A DNA stretch of 64,000 nt from Gemmatimonadota bacterium. GTDB lineage: Bacteria; Gemmatimonadota; Gemmatimonadetes; Longimicrobiales; Gaopeijiaceae. The notes below the pieces were generated by a model. The model was not told where the DNA came from and did no database searches. It was given only the letters and a program-made list of their open reading frames with translations. The translations under genes and the position numbers were made by a program. Below are positions 58,770-64,000 of this stretch, in pieces. The stretch spans positions 62,001 through 126,000 of the forward strand of contig JACZXQ010000008.1 in the NCBI GenBank assembly GCA_022571515.1, given 5' to 3'. How positions within the stretch are numbered: position 1 is the stretch's first letter; the number at the start of each line of letters is the position of its first letter.

Positions 58770-61598
58770 TTACCGGCCGGAAGAGTCCCCGATCGGGTTT
58801 GCGTTCCGGTCGATCAGGATGGGTCGGCCAAAGCCGACCGCAGTCAGCCGCTCGAGCTGGGTGCCGGCGTCACCCACCACGAGGTAGATCATGCGGTCCG
58901 GGTCGACGTAGCGCTCTGCCAACTCCTTGATCCGCTCGCGGGTCATCGCCCGCACGATCTGCTCCCGCCCGACCACATAGTCGTGGGGGAGTCCATAGGC
59001 GCTGATGTTCTGAAGCATGTTGATCTTGGCGCCCAACGTCTCGAAGGCGCGCGCATTGCTCTTGAGCAGGAAGCCTGTGGTGGCCTCCAGGTCGCTCTCG
59101 TCAAACCCGTCCGCGTACTCTGCCATGATGTCACGGATGAGGTCGAGGGACTCGTAGGTCACGTTCGAACGCACGCCCGTGCTCACCGTAAAGGGGCCCG
59201 CGATGTCCGTGCCCGAGAACCCGGATCCGATGCCGTACGTATACCCCCTCTGCTCGCGGAGGATTTGGAGCATCTGCGAGGCGAAGCCACCGCCTCCCAA
59301 GCGGAAGTTCATGACAGTGGCTGGATAGTAGTCGTCGTCGGTCTGCGCGAGGGCTAGCCGGCCCACCCTGATCACCGACTGGGCGGCGCCCGGGACGTCC
59401 ACGAAGTAGATGCGCGACCGATCGACAGGCTCGGGCAGCTCGTACTCGGCGAACTCCACGTCCTTCGCTTGCCACCGACTCTCGAGGCCCGCGAGGGAAC
59501 TCATCACGCGATCCGGCGAGACATCGCCCACCACGTGCATGCTGGCGATCGAGGGTGACAGGTTCCGCTCGTAGAAGGCCTGAAGGTCGTCGATCGTGAT
59601 CGATTCGACGGACTCGATCGTTCCCAACGCGTTGTTCGAGAGGATATGCCCGTCGCCGTAGAGCAACTTGTTATATGCGTTGCCCGCGATCGCGTTCGGG
59701 TTGGCCTCCTGTTGTCGGAGCGCGTTGATCGTGCGCTGCTTCACCAACTGGAACTCGGTTTCGTCCCAGCGTGGCTCGAGGAGGATCTCCTCTACCAAGG
59801 CCATGGTGGCGTCGTAGTTTCTGGTGAGTGTGTTGCCGGAGATGGTGACGGTCTCCCGGCCAACACGCACGCTGATGGAGGCCCCGAGGATGTCGATGGC
59901 CTCTTCGAGTTCGGCCGGTGTCCGGTTCACCGTACCCTCGGTCATCAAGGTGCCCATGAGGCTGGCCACCCCGACCTTGTCCGGATCGTCGAGCAGCAGG
60001 CCGCCCTTCATGCGGATCGTGAACCGTACGAGAGGCAGCTCGTTGTTCTGGATCCCGTAGACCTTCATTCCGTTGGCGAGCCCGTCGGTCCACACGTCGG
60101 GAATGGGCAGAGACGTCGGCTCGCCGAAGGGCGGCTCCACACCGCGATCGAACGACGAGGGCGTAGGTTCGATCTCGCGATCTCCGGGGAGTACCAACTC
60201 GGCCTCGCGTCCGACCACGATGGGCTCTTCGACCACCTCGGCTTGAAGGGACCCCTCGAGGGCCAGGGCCAATTGGCCCCGCGGAATGAAGCTGGTCGCC
60301 ACGTAGGGCTTGTCCTTCATGTATCGCTCGTACACCCGCATGACATCTTCGCGCGTGACGTCCAGTAGGCGGGCGATATCCTCTTCGACGTATCCGGGCG
60401 ATCCGGCGAAGATGTTGTACTGGGCCATCTGGAACGCCTTACTCAGAACGCTGGACATGCTGTTGTAGAAAGCGGTCTCACGTCCGGCCTTCACCCGGGA
60501 CAGGTCGGTGTCCGAGAAACCCTCCACCTCGAAGCGGTCGAACGCGGCGTCGACGGCCGCCAGAACGTTGTCCAGGTCCGTGCCCGCGAAAGCCCGGATC
60601 GACGCCCGGAATGTACCCGCAAGCTCCGATCCCCGATTGAACATGTTCACCCGCGGCGCCAGTTTCTCCTCCTCCACGATCACCTCGTAAAACGGCGATG
60701 TCTTGCCCTCGGCCAGCAGTGCGGCCAACAGCGTGAGGGGGTAGGAGTCCGGGTGATACTGTGGTACCGCAGGCCAGGCCATGGTCAACGCGGGCAACCG
60801 TGCGTAGTTGTCCTCGTGGGCCAGCCGTGTCGTGGCCGGCAGCTCGACGGGCGGGACCTCCGGAGCAGCCGGCAGCTCGACGGGCTCGATCTCGCCGAAG
60901 TACTTCTCCACCCACTCCTTCGCCTGGGCTACGTCGACGTCGCCCGCGATGACCAGGGTGGCATTGTTCGGTGCGTACCAGGTGCGGTAGAACTCCTGCA
61001 CGTCGGCCAGCGTGGCGCCGTCCAGGTCCTCGAGCGAGCCGATCACCTGCCAGTTGTAAGGATGGTTCTCGGAGTAGAGTGCCTTTGAGATCACGAAGTT
61101 CGTGTGGCCGTACGGCTGGTTATCGACGCCCTGCCGCTTCTCGTTCTTGACGACTTGCTTCTCCTTCGCGACGACCTCTTCGGTGACCGTATTGATGAAG
61201 AAGCCGAGTTTGTCGGCCTCCGCCCAGATGATCTTCTCGAGGGCGTCGCTGGGTACCGTCTGGAAGTAGTTGGTGCGGTCGCGGTTGGTGGAGCCGTTCA
61301 GGGAGCCACCCACCTTGTTGATTAGGATGTCGAGCCCGCCCTTGCCCAGATTCTCCGACTCCAAGAAGAGGAGGTGCTCGAAGAGGTGAGCGAACCCCGT
61401 CTTGCCCTCGAGTTCCCTCGCCGAGCCCACGTGGTAGGTCATGGCCACGGCGACCACCGGATCGGATCGGTCGATGTGAATGACGACATCGAGGCCGTTA
61501 TCAAGCGTGTACTTCTCGTAGTCGATGGAGAATCCGCTGGAGTTCGCCGCACTGCTCGTGCAGCCGACCAGTAGGAGTCCCAGGAGAGCGCGTTTCAT
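58770..61598 (-). CDS. M16 family zinc protease, exported lipoprotein with two M16 modules
   Basis: The 942-residue product has a lipoprotein signal (MKRALLGLLLVGC). The N-terminal module carries the inverted zinc motif H-L-F-E-H in TGFAHLFEHLLFLE near residue 75, preceded by DNGLDVVIHIDRSDPVVAVA and followed by NGSTNRDRTNYFQTVPSDAL. A second module from about residue 480 (VWTDGLANGMKVYGIQNNEL) lacks the zinc motif, as is usual. Two-module M16 proteins form a clamshell that degrades oligopeptides. The ATG at 61598 is chosen from the signal peptide. It adds to the set of peptidases in this window. Confidence 0.92.
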   Translation of the reverse strand: MKRALLGLLLVGCTSSAANSSGFSIDYEKYTLDNGLDVVIHIDRSDPVVAVAMTYHVGSARELEGKTGFAHLFEHLLFLESENLGKGGLDILINKVGGSLNGSTNRDRTNYFQTVPSDALEKIIWAEADKLGFFINTVTEEVVAKEKQVVKNEKRQGVDNQPYGHTNFVISKALYSENHPYNWQVIGSLEDLDGATLADVQEFYRTWYAPNNATLVIAGDVDVAQAKEWVEKYFGEIEPVELPAAPEVPPVELPATTRLAHEDNYARLPALTMAWPAVPQYHPDSYPLTLLAALLAEGKTSPFYEVIVEEEKLAPRVNMFNRGSELAGTFRASIRAFAGTDLDNVLAAVDAAFDRFEVEGFSDTDLSRVKAGRETAFYNSMSSVLSKAFQMAQYNIFAGSPGYVEEDIARLLDVTREDVMRVYERYMKDKPYVATSFIPRGQLALALEGSLQAEVVEEPIVVGREAELVLPGDREIEPTPSSFDRGVEPPFGEPTSLPIPDVWTDGLANGMKVYGIQNNELPLVRFTIRMKGGLLLDDPDKVGVASLMGTLMTEGTVNRTPAELEEAIDILGASISVRVGRETVTISGNTLTRNYDATMALVEEILLEPRWDETEFQLVKQRTINALRQQEANPNAIAGNAYNKLLYGDGHILSNNALGTIESVESITIDDLQAFYERNLSPSIASMHVVGDVSPDRVMSSLAGLESRWQAKDVEFAEYELPEPVDRSRIYFVDVPGAAQSVIRVGRLALAQTDDDYYPATVMNFRLGGGGFASQMLQILREQRGYTYGIGSGFSGTDIAGPFTVSTGVRSNVTYESLDLIRDIMAEYADGFDESDLEATTGFLLKSNARAFETLGAKINMLQNISAYGLPHDYVVGREQIVRAMTRERIKELAERYVDPDRMIYLVVGDAGTQLERLTAVGFGRPILIDRNANPIGDSSGR

Positions 61599-61966
61599 GT
61601 CGAAATCCTTCCGCAGAATCCGATGAGGCGAAGCCTCGCCCAAACCCTTCCGACGTTGTGATCCTAAGCCCTACCATATCCGTTGCGCGAGGGGTCCCAC
61701 ACGGGCCCTGAAACCTTCCCGCCACAGCCTCCGTAGGCCCCGCGATCACCCTGCGCGTTCGCCACACTCCACTTCCCAAGCCATCGGAAAGCAATACCAT
61801 GGACGCCCTGTTCCAGGACCTCCGTTTCGGCGTAAGAGCGATGTTCAAGAACCCGTCGTTCGCCGTCGTGGCCACCACCACTCCCTCCCGAGCTCCGCTC
61901 GAACCGCATGGCCTCCCCCGCGGCAAGAAAGTGGAGATGGGTGAGCACGACTTCTCCCTCCCTCAC
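61599..61966. other. 368-base gap with permease remnant
   Basis: This space between the M16 gene start and the end of the next minus-strand ligase contains no intact gene. At 61799-61875 the plus strand encodes about 25 residues of a MacB-type permease N-terminus (separate entry). The rest shows no clear promoter, hairpin or RNA gene, although the M16 promoter should lie near 61600-61700. Confidence 0.55.
61799..61875 (+). pseudogene. Remnant of a MacB/FtsX-type ABC permease N-terminus
   Basis: The frame starts MDALFQDLRFGVRAMFKNPS FAVVA and then turns into unrelated sequence antisense to the ligase gene. This opening is the well-known start of MacB-like permeases (a short basic amphipathic segment D-L-R-x-x-x-R-x-x-x-x-x-P-x-F before the first membrane helix). 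Only the first 25 residues remain. Confidence 0.6.
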
Positions 61967-63532
61967 CTACCGGAGCTTGAACCTCTGGATCTTCCCAGTG
62001 GCGGTCTTGGGAAGCTCTTCGAGAAACTCGATCCACCTCGGCCGCTTGTAGGCCTCCATCTCGCTGATACAGTGCTGCGTCAGTTCCTCGGCCAGGTCGT
62101 CGGAGGCGTCGTACCCGGGGCTCAAGACCACGTAGGCCTTTGGCTTGATGAGGTTGGCCCGGTCGCCGATTCCCACGACCGCACACTCGAGCACCGCGTC
62201 ATGTTCTATGAGGGTGCTTTCCACCTCGACGGGAGAGACCCAGATGCCTCCCACCTTGAGCATGTCGTCCGAGCGGCCGGCATGCCAGTAATACCCATCG
62301 CCGTCGATGTAGTACTTGTCGCCAGTGAAGAGCCACTCACCCTGGAACGTCTCTCGGCTTTTCGCCGAGTCATGCAAGTAGGAGAGCGCGGCGGTTTCGC
62401 CCTTCACCAACAGGTTGCCCACCTGACCCTCTTCCACGGGGCTGCCCGACTCGTCTACGATGGCGAGATCGTAGCCCTCCATCTTCCGGCCGGTGCTGCC
62501 TGGCCGTATCCGGCCGGGGCGGTTCGACAGAAAGATGTGGAAGTTCTCGGTCGACCCGATTCCGTCGATGATGTCCACGCCCACGATGCCCTGCCAGCGG
62601 TGCCAGAGTGCGGCCGGAAGGGCCTCGCCCGCGGACACGCATACCCGCAGTGTGGAAAGGTCGTGGTTCGTGGTGAGGCCTTCCACGGCCAGCGCCGCCG
62701 CGTATCCGGTGGGCGCGCTGTACAGGATGGTCGGCCGAAAGCGCTCGATCATCCCGAGAACGGTGTCCGCCTCTCGCGGGCTCTCCGGGAATAGCACGGT
62801 CTGTGCCCCCACGTACCACGGGAAGATCAGGTTGCCTCCGAGACCGAAGGTGAAGAACAGCCGGGCCACCGACAGGGTTCGATCGGCGGACTCGATGCCC
62901 AGCACGTTCACTCCCCAGAGCTCGGCGGCGAGCAGGGGGTCCTTGTGCGAGTGGAGGATCCCTTTCGGCTGCCCGGTCGTGCCGCTCGAGTAGTTGAGGA
63001 TGGCGAAGTCGTCACGGTGCGTGGGCGCGGCCTCGGCGGTCTCGGGTTCGTCGGCGATCCACTCGCTGTAGGAGCGGTCGCCTTCCCGTGTGGCATTCCC
63101 GATCACGACCACATATTCGAGGAAGGGGAGTTCGTCCCTTACCTGATTGAACGTCTCGAGAAGCCCCTCGTGCACGATCGCAACGCACGCGCGACCGTCG
63201 TGGAGCACGTAGCGAAGCCCTTCGGGAGTAAGCAGCGTATTCGTTCCCAGCGCGACCAAGCCGCCCTTGACCGTTCCGAAGAAGCACGTCGCCCATTCTG
63301 CACAGTCGGGCGAAACGATCGCGACCGTGCCTCCCGCCTTCATGCCCGTCGCGCGAAGCGCGTTGGTTACCTGGTTGGCCTCGGCGGAAACCTCGGCGAA
63401 CGTCATCTGGCGATCGGGTGAGAGCAGGGCGAGGCGATCGGCGGACTCGGCCAGGTTCCGCTCCAGGATCTCCACCAGGTTGTAGTGGAGGGGAACGTCG
63501 GCGGTGCGGCTTGCTCGTACGGGGGCGCTCAT
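61967..63532 (-). CDS. Benzoate-CoA ligase family enzyme
   Basis: The 521-residue adenylate-forming ligase has SSGTTGQPKGILHSHKDPL (about residue 180), CVSAGEALPAALWHRW, DGIGSTENFHIFLSNRPG, LFTGDKYYIDGDGYYWHAGR, SDDMLKVGGIWVSPVEVEST and the C-terminal KTATGKIQRFKL. These are motifs of benzoate-CoA and related aryl-CoA ligases. It is clearly related to the ligase at 26231-27766 but the two differ throughout, so this is not a recent copy. The substrate is unknown; an aryl acid is likely. The ATG at 63532 is clear. It is 40 bases downstream of the metallophosphoesterase gene, on the same strand. Confidence 0.87.
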   Translation of the reverse strand: MSAPVRASRTADVPLHYNLVEILERNLAESADRLALLSPDRQMTFAEVSAEANQVTNALRATGMKAGGTVAIVSPDCAEWATCFFGTVKGGLVALGTNTLLTPEGLRYVLHDGRACVAIVHEGLLETFNQVRDELPFLEYVVVIGNATREGDRSYSEWIADEPETAEAAPTHRDDFAILNYSSGTTGQPKGILHSHKDPLLAAELWGVNVLGIESADRTLSVARLFFTFGLGGNLIFPWYVGAQTVLFPESPREADTVLGMIERFRPTILYSAPTGYAAALAVEGLTTNHDLSTLRVCVSAGEALPAALWHRWQGIVGVDIIDGIGSTENFHIFLSNRPGRIRPGSTGRKMEGYDLAIVDESGSPVEEGQVGNLLVKGETAALSYLHDSAKSRETFQGEWLFTGDKYYIDGDGYYWHAGRSDDMLKVGGIWVSPVEVESTLIEHDAVLECAVVGIGDRANLIKPKAYVVLSPGYDASDDLAEELTQHCISEMEAYKRPRWIEFLEELPKTATGKIQRFKLR

Positions 63533-63572
63533 GCCCGCAGCCTACGGCGGATACCGCCGTATCGCTAGGATT

Positions 63573-64000
63573 TTAGGACGGCGGCGGACGGAGCCAGTGC
63601 GAGAACACCACCGCCCGGCCTGGCTCCACGACCCTGAGGAGCACGGAGTCGTCGGTCATGAAGTCGATAACCATGAAGCCCGGGCGAGCATCGGCGAACA
63701 GGGTTTGGTCGTTCTTGTCCACCGGTGTCGCCTTCGAGGCGGACCCGGCCCCGCTGACCAGCACGTACCGCGCGGATCCGGTACCCTCGAAAACCTGAAG
63801 CGAATGGTCGTGCCCGGCCGCATAGACCAGCGGGCGGCCGGCCGCCATGGCCGCGTCGAGCATGCTCCTCATATCCCGATTCTTGGAGTGCTGGAGACTC
63901 TGTCGGGTGCGGGTGAGCGGCTTGTAGATCCAGTGGTAGAGCGATCCCAAAACGGGCAGTGGGAACCAGGCGCGTCCACGAGCATTCCGGAGCGGGAACA
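63573..64000 (-). CDS. Metallophosphoesterase, C-terminal part, cut by window edge
   Basis: The frame is open to the right edge and reads RAWFPLPVLGSLYHWIYKPL, then LVYAAGHDHSLQVFEGTGSA, the G-H-x-H motif that closes calcineurin-like phosphoesterase metal sites. The last part is beta-rich and ends SHWLRPPPS. The N-terminal metal ligands lie outside the window. It is probably a membrane-associated or exported phosphoesterase; the hydrolysed substrate is unknown. Confidence 0.82.
   Translation of the reverse strand, partial: FPLRNARGRAWFPLPVLGSLYHWIYKPLTRTRQSLQHSKNRDMRSMLDAAMAAGRPLVYAAGHDHSLQVFEGTGSARYVLVSGAGSASKATPVDKNDQTLFADARPGFMVIDFMTDDSVLLRVVEPGRAVVFSHWLRPPPS

Noticed and set aside
1-64000. 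tRNA, rRNA, riboswitch, phage or CRISPR features
   Set aside because: No cloverleaf with a conserved TTCGAATC-like arm, no rRNA segment, no phage structural gene and no regular repeat-spacer array could be recognised by reading; a covariance-model scan would be decisive.

Overview
The window is a GC-rich bacterial chromosome segment with dense coding on both strands. It has many 4-bp ATGA/GTGA gene overlaps and Gram-negative export signals (Sec signals, lipoboxes, a beta-barrel-like protein). The gene set is rich in secreted peptidases (three S9, two M20, one M28, one M16), Asp-box propeller proteins, exported RidA and DUF2911/DUF3179 lipoproteins. This best matches the Gemmatimonadota or a related group of heterotrophs living on protein and amino acids; that placement is inference from gene content only. 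I see no rRNA, tRNA, CRISPR array, transposase or phage gene.

Layout. 1-6.4 kb: 5'-part of an S9 peptidase, then ankyrin, VOC, small protein and acyl-CoA synthetase genes, and an exported M20 amidohydrolase. 6.5-10.7 kb: small accessory genes, including a 5'-truncated 2OG-Fe(II) oxygenase and a frameshifted mddA-like methyltransferase. 10.9-15.2 kb: S9 and M28 peptidases. 15.4-18.3 kb: four overlapping or abutting pilin-like genes. 18.3-24.4 kb: coiled-coil protein, Asp-box propeller protein, VIT-type and MFS membrane proteins. 24.4-26.2 kb: an exported 2-hydroxyacid dehydrogenase-like lipoprotein between two copies of a 90-bp repeat.

The centre of interest is 26.2-36.1 kb. A divergent CoA ligase and an eight-gene plus-strand operon together can take tryptophan to central metabolism by the anthraniloyl-CoA route: tryptophan 2,3-dioxygenase, kynureninase, 2-aminobenzoate-CoA ligase, a fused flavin monooxygenase/old-yellow-enzyme reductase (2-aminobenzoyl-CoA monooxygenase/reductase type), then acyl-CoA dehydrogenase, enoyl-CoA hydratase, SDR and a Rid protein for ring-cleavage and beta-oxidation-like steps. 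No classical formylkynurenine formamidase is present. The first gene of the operon is a creatininase-family amidohydrolase that could fill that role. The ligase appears to have a sigma70-like promoter placed so that its mRNA would be leaderless.

36-47.3 kb: S1/P1-type nuclease, a second M20, an ABC exporter pair, rhomboid protease, diguanylate cyclase, a decayed HTH/nucleotidyltransferase pair, DUF2911 lipoprotein and another S9 peptidase. 47.4-58.7 kb: lipoprotein RidA, DUF3179, DsbA-like protein, beta-barrel, DUF819, and a duplicated DUF1326/DUF2182 pair in which each copy has lost a different partner, with a methyltransferase and a GT39 enzyme between them; then an ArsR/SRPBCC pair. 58.7-64 kb: an M16 lipoprotein protease, a remnant of a MacB-type permease, a second benzoate-CoA-ligase-like enzyme and the 3' part of a metallophosphoesterase. 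The secreted peptidases plausibly supply amino acids, including tryptophan, to the catabolic operon.
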